64,000 nt of DNA from Mycobacterium deserti (lineage in GTDB: Bacteria; Actinomycetota; Actinomycetes; Mycobacteriales; Mycobacteriaceae), in assembly GCF_025345615.1 (NCBI RefSeq), contig NZ_JAODWD010000002.1:806001-870000 (forward strand). The letters run 5' to 3'. Position numbers and translations under genes: made by a program. The notes under the pieces are model-generated. The model worked only from the letters and a program-made list of their open reading frames with translations, was not told the origin of the DNA and did no database searches. The first letter of the stretch is position 1, and each line of letters begins with the position of its first letter. Shown piece by piece: positions 53,560 through 62,500 of this stretch.

Positions 53560-54705
53560 TTACGGCTTCGGCTGATTGTTCAACACGTACTGGACGCCGG
53601 AGAGCAGCTGCGAGAGCGGATCTGCGGCGCCGCCGAAGGCGGCCTGCGTGGCCGGTGCCGTGACGGCCGCGGGGTCATAGCCGTTCACCGGATCCACCGA
53701 GATCGGCGCGGTCAGCGGATTGTCGTTGCGCGAATATCCCGCATCCACATAGGGCTGCAGGACGGCGTCGAGCCGCATCAGCGTCTCCTTCGGAACCCCG
53801 AGGTACTTGAACGGCAGCACCATCGGAAGGTGCTCCTCGGGAATCAGATAGGTCGTCGTCTTCGCGCCCCTGGAGTTGACGGTCGTTCTGATGTTCTGCG
53901 GCGGCACCATGCTCGGGTCGGTGAACGCCACGGCGGTATGACCTGTCGCGAGACCGACAATCGAGTTGGCGACGGCCAGCCAGTTGTCCGTCCTGTCCGG
54001 CCAGTCGGCGATGCTGTCGTAGGCAGAGACGAAGTGATGCGTGTCGTACTGGCTTTCGACCGGAGGCGGAATGCGGTAGTCGAGCGAGGGAACCACGCTG
54101 CCGACGGGGAACATCTGGGTCAGAAAGCTCTCACCGAAGGCGTGCCGTGCCACGGGGTCGCCGTACATGGCGAAGCTCAACTGGTCCGGTGGCGGAGCGG
54201 CCGGGTCGTAGGCAAGCCGTTCCTGCACGGCGTTGAGCACCATCGCGCCCTCGGACAAACCGATCGCGGTGCCGGGACCACCCTCACGGATCGCCCGTAC
54301 GACATTCGGCGCTCCCACGTCGACCGACTCCCCGACGCTGGGCCCGTCGATGCCCAGTCCGGGGAACGAGTCGTCGAGTCGGCCGATGCCCGGAAACATC
54401 CGTTCCAGGGTGTGTCCCTGCACCTGACCGGCGGGGTAATCGACGATCTGCCGATCCAGCCCCGGGAACCAGTCCGCGCCGGTTCGCATGATGTATTCGT
54501 CGTACGGAATGCCCAGGACGTGGGCGCCGCCCAGCGCGTACGCCCTGCCCGGGGTCCCGCGCTGCGGCGTCGGGGGTGCGGGCGCGGCCCGCGAATCGTC
54601 AGTCGGCGGGACCGGCGGTTCGTCAGCCGCCGCGATGCCAAACCCGAAACCGCCTGCGGTGCAGGCAGTTACGACCGTAGCGGCGAACGCGAGAAGTCGC
54701 CTCAT
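53560..54705 (-). CDS. Chp-family (PE-PPE domain) trehalose-lipid acyltransferase
   Basis: A 381-aa exported serine acyltransferase/esterase. A signal sequence ([29 protein letters not shown]) leads into a PE-PPE (PF08237-type) alpha/beta-hydrolase domain with nucleophile Ser151 in [14 protein letters not shown] and supporting [17 protein letters not shown]. This is the form of Chp1 (sulfolipid) and Chp2 (DAT/PAT, Rv1184c), which transfer acyl chains between partly acylated trehaloses during export, and of the PE protein of the trehalose polyphleate locus. It is not a PE/PPE repeat protein. ATG 54705 has a GGGGAGCGGG site. It follows mmpL10 by 11 bp. Confidence 0.83.
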   Translation of the reverse strand: MRRLLAFAATVVTACTAGGFGFGIAAADEPPVPPTDDSRAAPAPPTPQRGTPGRAYALGGAHVLGIPYDEYIMRTGADWFPGLDRQIVDYPAGQVQGHTLERMFPGIGRLDDSFPGLGIDGPSVGESVDVGAPNVVRAIREGGPGTAIGLSEGAMVLNAVQERLAYDPAAPPPDQLSFAMYGDPVARHAFGESFLTQMFPVGSVVPSLDYRIPPPVESQYDTHHFVSAYDSIADWPDRTDNWLAVANSIVGLATGHTAVAFTDPSMVPPQNIRTTVNSRGAKTTTYLIPEEHLPMVLPFKYLGVPKETLMRLDAVLQPYVDAGYSRNDNPLTAPISVDPVNGYDPAAVTAPATQAAFGGAADPLSQLLSGVQYVLNNQPKP

Positions 54706-54716
54706 GCCCGCTCCCC

Positions 54717-57704
54717 TCACTCCGCCTGCCCGCTCGGCAACCGTTGCGCGCTCAATCGCGACGGCCACCAGTTCGCTCGCCCCACCAATGTTGCCATGGC
54801 GGGCACCGTGATGGTCCGTACCAGGAAGGTGTCCAGCAGGACACCGACACCGATCACGAACCCACCCTGGACGACCGTGCTGATGCTGGAGAACAGGAGA
54901 CCGCTCATCGACGCGGCGAAAATCAGACCGGCCGCGGTGATCACACCGCCGGTCGATGACAGCGTGCGGATGACGCCGTAACGCATGCCGGTCGGGGACT
55001 CGTCGCGCATGCGTGACACGAAGAGCATGTTGTAGTCGGCACCCACCGCCACCAACACCACGAAGGCCAGCGGGGGCACACTCCAGTGCAATTCCTGGCC
55101 TAGCGCGTATTGAAATACCAGGACGCTGATGCCGATTGCTGCGAAGTACGACACCACCACCGAGGCAACCAGATACAGCGGGGCGATGATGGCGCGCAGC
55201 AGCAACATCAAGGTCAGGAGGACGACGACGAGGGTGACGGCGATGATGAACCGGATGTCTTTCTCGTAGTAGTCGCGGGTGTCCTTGAGCGCAGCGGGAA
55301 ATCCGCCCATCGATATCGACGCGTCGGCCAGCGCGGTGTTCGGCTGCGCTCCCCGGGCTGTGTCGCTGATCGCCGTGACCTGATCCATCGCCTCGGTACT
55401 GAATGGATCGAGTGTGGTCTGCACCAGGTACCGCACCGAGTGCCCATCCGGCGAGATGAACATCTGGGCGGCCTTCTTGAACTCGGCCAGATTCAGCACC
55501 TGCGGCGGAACGTTGAATCCCGCCATCGCCGGATCGGAAGCGTCGTTCCTCATCGTCAGGAGAAACGACGATGCCTCGCGCAGTCCGGTCCCCATCAGTT
55601 CGATCTGGTCGACGAGTTGGTCCACCCCTGTCGCCACTTGCTGGCTGCCATCGGCGAGACGGTCGGCGCCTTGCCGGATCTCGGCGACACCCCCCTCGAG
55701 CCCACCCGGTTGGTCCAGTCCCATGGTTCGCACGGCCTTCTGGAGTTTTCCGAGCGCACTATTCAGTTCGTTCACCGTTGCGGTGAGGGTCTGCCGGTCT
55801 TCGAACCCTTGGAGTTGTCGAGCCAGATCGTTGATCTCGCCGAGGCTTCCATTGTTCTGCGCGGTGACGAGTTTCTGGAACTGGACGCGGGTGTCCCTGC
55901 ACGACGGATTGGCATCGCAGATCGCGTTGCCCTGCAGCGCCATCAGCACCGGCCCCACCCAGGCGAACATGTCCCTGACGGAGGTGAAGTTCACGCCGAT
56001 CGAGTTGCCCAGCGCGTTGACGCTGTTGACGAGTTTCGCGGCGGTTTCGACATCCCTGACCAACTTGTCCCCGCCGTACTCGCCTCGCATCGAGGAGAAG
56101 GCGTCGATCAGGCCCTGGATGCTCGGCGCGATCTGGTTGACCTGGGCGCGTACGTCCTCGAGGCTGTCGGCCAGCGTGCTGGCTCCGGCGGCGAGCCGGT
56201 CGAGATCTTCGGTGTTGTCCGTGATCTGAGCGGAACCGGCGGCAAGCCGGTCACCGACGATGCCCGCCTGGTATGTCGCCCTGAACTCTTGCGGAACCAC
56301 CCCCAATGGTCGGGTGATGCCACTGACGAGCGCGATGTTAGGCAGCTGGCTGACACGCTGCGCCATCTGCTCCAGGTCCGCAAGCGCCCGTGGTGTGCGC
56401 AGGTCGCGCGGTGACTGGACGAGGATGTAGGTGGGTATGGCCTGGCTGACGTCGAAATGGCGTTCCAGCGCGGCATATCCCACCGAACTCGGAGCCTCCG
56501 GCCCCAGGGCCTTGCGATCGTCGTAGTTGTAGTTCACCAAGCCCGCACAGCCGGCGAGGATCAACAGAACGAGCACGCTGGCCACCAGATGGGCCTTCGG
56601 CCGGCGCACGATGCGCACACCCGAACGTCGCCAGAACCGAGCGGTCAGCTCACGCCGCGGCTTGACCCATCCGCGCGGCCCGGCCAGAACAAGAATGGCC
56701 GGCAGCAGGGTCAAGGCGGCGAGGAACGCCACCCCGATACCGATAGCCGACGACACGCCGATCGTGGAGAAGACCCCCATGTCGGCGAAACTGATTCCGA
56801 GGAAGGTGAGCCCCACCGTCGCGGCGGACGCGGTGATCACCTTGCCGATCGAGATCATCGCCCGTTTCACCGCTTCTTCGACACCGGCCCCGAATCGCAA
56901 ATAGTCGTGATAGCGGCTGATCAGGAAGACCGCGTAATCCGTTCCCGCACCGGCGATCATGGCGCTCAGGAAGATGACGGACTGGTTGGACACGCCCAAT
57001 CCGGTGAGGTGGGACAGGGCAGCGACCACGGCTTGGGCGGTGACCAGCGATGTCCCGATCGCCGCCAAGGGAAGCAGCATGGTTATCGGGTTGCGGTACA
57101 CGATCAGCAGCACTGCGAGCACCAGGACGCCGATTGCGATCTCGATCGGCAGCCGATCCCGTTCGCCCGCGACGGTGAGGTCGGCAACGGTGGCCGCGGG
57201 CCCGGTGACGTGCACTGTCAGCGGGGACCCCGCGACACTGCGCTCGACGATGTCGTCGACTCGGTTGTAGGCGTCGTAGGACCGCGGCGTGCCCAACTCG
57301 CCGGCGAGACCGACCGGCAGCACCCACGTCGTCTTGTCCTCGCTGGTCAAGAACCCGCGCAATTGCGGTGTGCTGAGGAAATCCTGCAACATCACGACGT
57401 CCATCGGGTCGTCGCGCAGCGCGTCCACCAGTTTGCGGTAGGTGGCTTCGTCGTCGCGTGTGAGCCCGTTGTCGTTGATCAGCGCAACGAGCATGAGGCT
57501 GTCGGTGCCCGATTCGTCGAACGCCTCGGTCATCTGCCGGGCCGCGACGCTGGACGGGGCATCACTGGGCAGGATCGCGAGCGGATGCCGCTGGGCCATC
57601 TCGTTGAGGCTCGGGAACGTCAGCGGCAGCGCGACCGCAATCGCGAGCCAGACCCCGATGACCACCCAGGGCCACCGCACCACGAAGTCGGCTAGGCGTC
57701 GCAT
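54717..57704 (-). CDS. mmpL10: MmpL10-like RND lipid exporter
   Basis: A 995-aa RND transporter with the duplicated layout of MmpL proteins: helix 1 at the start, a periplasmic loop of about 130 residues, a five-helix block, a second large loop of about 340 residues rich in coiled-coil ([40 protein letters not shown]), and a second five-helix block. The proton-relay segments [14 protein letters not shown] and [14 protein letters not shown] are intact. The C-terminus is short, without the MmpL3-type tail. Between papA3 and chp it matches MmpL10 (DAT/PAT, trehalose polyphleates) or MmpL8 (sulfolipid). It would flip an acylated trehalose across the inner membrane. Confidence 0.9.
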   Translation of the reverse strand: MRRLADFVVRWPWVVIGVWLAIAVALPLTFPSLNEMAQRHPLAILPSDAPSSVAARQMTEAFDESGTDSLMLVALINDNGLTRDDEATYRKLVDALRDDPMDVVMLQDFLSTPQLRGFLTSEDKTTWVLPVGLAGELGTPRSYDAYNRVDDIVERSVAGSPLTVHVTGPAATVADLTVAGERDRLPIEIAIGVLVLAVLLIVYRNPITMLLPLAAIGTSLVTAQAVVAALSHLTGLGVSNQSVIFLSAMIAGAGTDYAVFLISRYHDYLRFGAGVEEAVKRAMISIGKVITASAATVGLTFLGISFADMGVFSTIGVSSAIGIGVAFLAALTLLPAILVLAGPRGWVKPRRELTARFWRRSGVRIVRRPKAHLVASVLVLLILAGCAGLVNYNYDDRKALGPEAPSSVGYAALERHFDVSQAIPTYILVQSPRDLRTPRALADLEQMAQRVSQLPNIALVSGITRPLGVVPQEFRATYQAGIVGDRLAAGSAQITDNTEDLDRLAAGASTLADSLEDVRAQVNQIAPSIQGLIDAFSSMRGEYGGDKLVRDVETAAKLVNSVNALGNSIGVNFTSVRDMFAWVGPVLMALQGNAICDANPSCRDTRVQFQKLVTAQNNGSLGEINDLARQLQGFEDRQTLTATVNELNSALGKLQKAVRTMGLDQPGGLEGGVAEIRQGADRLADGSQQVATGVDQLVDQIELMGTGLREASSFLLTMRNDASDPAMAGFNVPPQVLNLAEFKKAAQMFISPDGHSVRYLVQTTLDPFSTEAMDQVTAISDTARGAQPNTALADASISMGGFPAALKDTRDYYEKDIRFIIAVTLVVVLLTLMLLLRAIIAPLYLVASVVVSYFAAIGISVLVFQYALGQELHWSVPPLAFVVLVAVGADYNMLFVSRMRDESPTGMRYGVIRTLSSTGGVITAAGLIFAASMSGLLFSSISTVVQGGFVIGVGVLLDTFLVRTITVPAMATLVGRANWWPSRLSAQRLPSGQAE

Positions 57705-57746
57705 GTCACCCGGTGAGAGTTCGAAACAGGCACCCGCTCACCATGC

Positions 57747-59168
57747 CTACGCAACGCGGCCCCAATGTCCGGTATCGGCGACCCGAGTGCACACGGACTT
57801 CATCGCCTCCATGTAGCGGGCGACCGATTTATGGGCGACGGGGTTGTCGGGCAGCATGACCTCCATCGCCGTGCCATCCTCGTACCGGAAGATGTAGATG
57901 GTCAACTGATAGGAATATCTTCCGTCCGAGTAGATTCCGATGTTCTTCGCATAACCCATTTCGGCTGCGGCGAGCACCGCGTTGAGCGGAGCGGCGCCCC
58001 CATGGAAGAAGTTCGACACCGAGAAGTTCGGCCGGGGCTTGTCCAACCACGGCGCCAGTTCCAACACGCGGTCATACGGCACCCTGGCCAAGTTCAGGCC
58101 CGAGTCGAATGAGGCCTGTGCCGCCCAGGCGGCGTCACCGAACGACGCGGCGGCGATCGGAACGGTGATCGGAACCAAGCCGGTGAACCAGCCCTGGGTC
58201 ATGAAGTTGTCCGACGTACGGCGGGTGTCTCTGGGGGTGAGCCCGTAGTAGGTGGCGGCGCCGGTGAACTCGTGTTCGACCTGGGCGAGACAGGCGAACA
58301 AGCCACCGATGAACCGGGCGCCGACGGACGTGCAGGCCGCCTCGAATCGCTCTGACTGTTGCGCGTCCATCAGCACTTCCGACACCATGTCACCGACGGT
58401 GGGCTCCAGCGGGTTGCCCAGCGGCAACGGGAACTCGGGGAAGCTGCCGTTGTTGTTCTCAGCAAAGTCGACCCACGCGCGGACCTCTGGCGAATCAGCC
58501 GTCAAAGCCGACGTGTATTCACGTTCCTGGACGCAGAAGTCGTCAAAACTGCCCGCATCGGGCAACGCCAGCGGCTCGTCATCCTTCGTCAACGCGGAAT
58601 ACATGCCATGGGACTCGAGCATCGTGATCCCGATCAGCGCCGCGTCGCCATGGACGTGGTCGATGCTCGCATAGAACGTGAAGTGATCTTCGCCCTGAAC
58701 AATGCCGAAGGTGAAGCAACCCCATTCCAGCGGAGTCGGTATGGCCACCACATGACCGTGCAAGTCGTCAATGGTCATTTCGCCATGGGTGATCGGCTCG
58801 AATTCGACGTCGGCAGGGTCAATCAAGGTATGTCTGACGACGTCGCCCGCTCCGGTGTATTCAAACCAGCTCCGATATGTGTCATGCCGGCGGAGATAGG
58901 CGTTGAGCGCGTGATTCATGGCCGAGATGTCGCACTGGCCAGGCACTTCGCATGTCGCCACGATTTGGCGCGAATAGTCGAGTCCCGAGGCGATCTGATT
59001 GCACCAACCGCGAATGTGTTGCGCTTGCATATAGCTGACCGGCACGGAACTGACCGGAGCTCGCCGCGCTTTTTCCACAGCTGCGGGTGTTGCATGCCAG
59101 GAGGTCACCACGCCCGGGCTCGGTGTCCAATCGTCGATTGAGCCGACCGTGACTTTTCCGATGCGCAA
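57747..59168 (-). CDS. papA3: PapA3-like trehalose acyltransferase
   Basis: A 473-aa condensation-fold acyltransferase very similar in layout to PapA1/PapA3 of sulfolipid and DAT/PAT synthesis (LRIGKVTVGSIDDWTPSPGVVTSWH, HDTYRSWFEY, ALTADSPEVRAWVDFAENNNGSFPEFPLPLG, MTQGWFTGLVPITVPIA). The catalytic HxxxD is His171-VHG-Asp175, but the usual following Gly is Ala. TTG 59168 is chosen: GGAGGA lies just upstream and PapA1 starts at the same point; ATG 59225 (19 residues longer) is the alternative. It would load a PKS-made acyl chain onto trehalose. It precedes mmpL10 by 42 bp. Confidence 0.88.
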   Translation of the reverse strand: MRIGKVTVGSIDDWTPSPGVVTSWHATPAAVEKARRAPVSSVPVSYMQAQHIRGWCNQIASGLDYSRQIVATCEVPGQCDISAMNHALNAYLRRHDTYRSWFEYTGAGDVVRHTLIDPADVEFEPITHGEMTIDDLHGHVVAIPTPLEWGCFTFGIVQGEDHFTFYASIDHVHGDAALIGITMLESHGMYSALTKDDEPLALPDAGSFDDFCVQEREYTSALTADSPEVRAWVDFAENNNGSFPEFPLPLGNPLEPTVGDMVSEVLMDAQQSERFEAACTSVGARFIGGLFACLAQVEHEFTGAATYYGLTPRDTRRTSDNFMTQGWFTGLVPITVPIAAASFGDAAWAAQASFDSGLNLARVPYDRVLELAPWLDKPRPNFSVSNFFHGGAAPLNAVLAAAEMGYAKNIGIYSDGRYSYQLTIYIFRYEDGTAMEVMLPDNPVAHKSVARYMEAMKSVCTRVADTGHWGRVA

Positions 59169-59504
59169 TTTTCCTCCGCGTTCTGGACGGCTGAGGTCCG
59201 ACGGCACTCGTGGCGTGATCAACATAGCCCTCGAGTCAGCCACCGTCGTCTGCACTGCTGATACGCCTAGCCGCCCCACGGGTTCGAAGGCGTTGTGTTG
59301 CAGGGACAGCCCGACCGTGGAACGCTGACCGCCGACCGTAGCGTCGGAACACTCCCTGTAGTTGCCGACGCAAATGCAATACTGGCCGAGAATCGGCCAC
59401 GGGGCTCGGGTGGAGGAACCTTCCGTGGCCGTCGGGCGACGAGCCTGGGCGCAACAGGTGTCCCTGGGAGTCGAATCTTCACCGGCCGAGGCATGGAGGA
59501 CCGC
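59169..59504. other. 336-bp divergent control region between papA3 and pks
   Basis: No gene is supported here. It must hold the promoters of the minus-strand papA3-mmpL10-chp unit and of the plus-strand pks. Short frames on both strands lack ribosome sites or family resemblance. GGAGGA at 59496-59501 serves the pks start. I found no inverted repeat long enough to name an operator. Confidence 0.5.
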
Positions 59505-62500
59505 ATGGAATCTGCCGCGAACCCGGCCGCGACGACATCGACTTCCGGCATGAGTTTCGCGATCGTGGGTTACGCGGCGCGTTTTCCAGGTGCCGCGAAT
59601 GCAGAAGAGTTCTGGCAGGTGCTGACGCACGGACGGGACACGGTGTCCGAGGTGCCCGCCGACCGCTGGAATGTCGAGGAGTTCTTCGACCCGGATCCCG
59701 ATGCGCCCGGAAAGATCGCGACGCGCCGGGCAGGCTTCATCGACGACGTCACGGGATTCGACGCGCCGTTCTTCGGGATGTCGACGCGCGAGGTCACGTT
59801 GATGGACCCCCAGCATCGGCTGTTGCTCGAGACGGCGTGGCAGGCGGTGGAGCATTCATGCACCGCGCCAACGGCTTTGGCGAACACTCAGACCGGCGTG
59901 TTTATCGGTCTGTCCACCCATGACTACCTGACGATGATGTCCGACGAGCTGGGCTACGACGGCATCGATGCCTATCAGGCGATCGGCACGGCGGCTGCCG
60001 CGGGCGCGGGCCGGATCAGTTATCGGCTGGGGCTGCAGGGACCCGCAGTCACCGTCGACACGGCGTGCAGCTCGTCGTTGGTGGCCGTCCATCAGGCGTG
60101 CCAGGCGCTGCGGTTGGGCGAATGCGACCTCGCGCTGGCCGGCGGCGCGAACGTCCTGATCAGCCCGTCGAGCATGATCGCCTTCTCACGGGCGCACATG
60201 CTGTCCCCGGACGGCCGCTGCAAGACCTTCGACGCTTCGGCGAACGGTTATGTGCGTGGAGAGGGCTGCGGCGTCGTCGTCGTCAAGCGGCTCGACGACG
60301 CGATCCGCGACGGTGACCGGATCAGGGCCGTGATCCGCGGCAGCGCGATCAATCAGGATGGCGCGTCGGGTGGTTTGACGGTGCCGAATGGCGTTGCCCA
60401 GCAACGAGTCATCACCGAGGCGCTGGAGCGCGCCGGTCTTGAACCCCGTGACGTCGGATACCTGGAGGCGCACGGGACCGGGACGTCGCTCGGCGACCCG
60501 ATCGAAGTGCAGGCGGCCGGCGCGGCGCTGGGCCGGGGTCGCGACGCGGGCGATCCGCTGCTCATCGGTTCGGTGAAGACGAACATCGGGCACTTGGAAG
60601 CAGCGGCGGGCATGGCGGGATTGATCAAGATCATTCTGTCGCTCGAGCACGAGACACTGCCCAAGCACCTGCACTTTCAGAATCCGTCCCCGCACATCCC
60701 CTGGGACCGGCTCCCGGTGCGGGTCGTCGACGAGGCCACCGCCTGGGAACGCAACGGTCGGCCGCGTGTCGCCGGAGTCAGCTCCTTCGGCTTCAGCGGG
60801 ACCAACGCGCACGTCATCGTCGCCGAGGCCCCGGAACTCGACCACGTCGGGGTGCGGGCACCGCTGGCCGACGATCGGCGCGCCATGGTGCTTCCGGTGT
60901 CGGCACGCACCCCTGCCGCTCTGGTCAAGACCGCCGACCGATACCGCAGCTGGCTGAGCGCGCACCCGGAAGCCGGGTTGGCGGATGTGTGCCTCACCGC
61001 CGGTGAGGGACGCTCGCACTTCGAGCACCGGGCCGCTCTGGTGGTCGATTCGGTGCAATCGGCCGGCGAGCTTCTCGGTGCGCTCGCCGACGATCGTCCA
61101 GCACCTGGTCTGGTGCGCGGGGTCTGCGCGGACCCGCCGAAAACGGCATGGCTGTTCCCGGGTCAAGGCAGTCAGTACCCCGGCATGGCGCGGGAGTTGT
61201 TCGAGACCGAGCCGGTGTTCGCCGAGACCGTGAGCCGCTGCGCGGCTGCCGTCGCCGACCTGCTCGACAAGCCGCTGCTGGACGTCATCTTCTCCGAACC
61301 GGACTCCGAGGGCGGCGACGGACACGACACGCTGCGGCAGACCCAATATGCGCAGCCGGCACTGTTCGCGGTCGAGCTGGGTCTGGCTCGGCTCTGGCAG
61401 TCCTGGGGTCTGGAACCCGATGTCGTGCTGGGCCACAGCGTCGGCCAGTACTCGGCGGCCTGCGTCGCGGGGGTGTTCAGCCTCGAGGACGGCGCGCTGT
61501 TGATGGCTGAGCGCGGCCGGTTGTTCGGCAGCTTGCCGCCAGGCGGGCGGATGGTCGCGGTGTTCGCCGACGCCGAGCGGGTCGAGAGCCTCACCGACGA
61601 GTTCCCCCGACTGTCGGTGGCCGCATACAACGGCGCCAACACCGTGCTGTCGGGACCGGTGGCCGACCTGGACCAGGCGGTGGCCGCGCTGAGCGCCGAC
61701 TCGATTCGGTGTGATGGGCTGGACACCAGCCACGCATTCCATTCGGCCCTGCTGGATCCGGTCCTCGACGCGTTCGAGTCCTACGCGAACCGATTCGACT
61801 TCGGCTCGCCCCAGCGGATCCTGGTGTGCAACCGCACCGGTGCCGCCCTCGGGGCGAACGTGAGACTCGACGGCGCCTACTGGCGCCGCCACGCGCGCCA
61901 GCCGGTGGAATTCGCGAAAGGTGTTCGGACGCTGTCCGATCTCGGCTGCAAGTTGCTGCTCGAGGTCGGCCCGCAGCCGGTGCTCACCGCCGCTGCCCTG
62001 CGGGCGTGGCCTGACCCGGCAACCGCACCGCGGGCCATCGCGTCGTTGCGTAGAAACACCTCTGACCACCGCCAGATCACCGACGCCGTCGCTGACGCAT
62101 ACGTCGCCGGTCATCTTCCTGACTTCAGGGCGCTGCAGCGAGAGCCCGGGCACAAGCTCGACCTGCCGACGTATCCGTTCGAGCATCGAAACTACTGGTT
62201 CCGCGACAAGCAGGTTCCGCTCACCCAGACCCCCGACGAGACGCCGGGCGCGCGTACCGAGGCGGTCCGGCTTCTCGACGAAGGCCGTATCGACGAGCTC
62301 GCTGCTCTGCTCGGTGGCGAGACCGACGACCATCAGACCGTGGACGTGCTGACAAGGCTCGCCGCGCAGCACAACCAACAGCGTCACACTCAATCCATCA
62401 CCGACGATCGCTACGAGATCCGTTGGCAGAAGCCCACTTCCGGAGTCTCAGCCCCCGAATCCGGAGCGACCTGGCTTCTGATCGGCGACGATGCCGAAGC

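Noticed and set aside
53560..54705. PE/PPE virulence-family protein
   Set aside because: There is no Pro-Glu or Pro-Pro-Glu N-terminal domain; only the PE-PPE hydrolase domain typical of Chp acyltransferases is present, behind a signal peptide.
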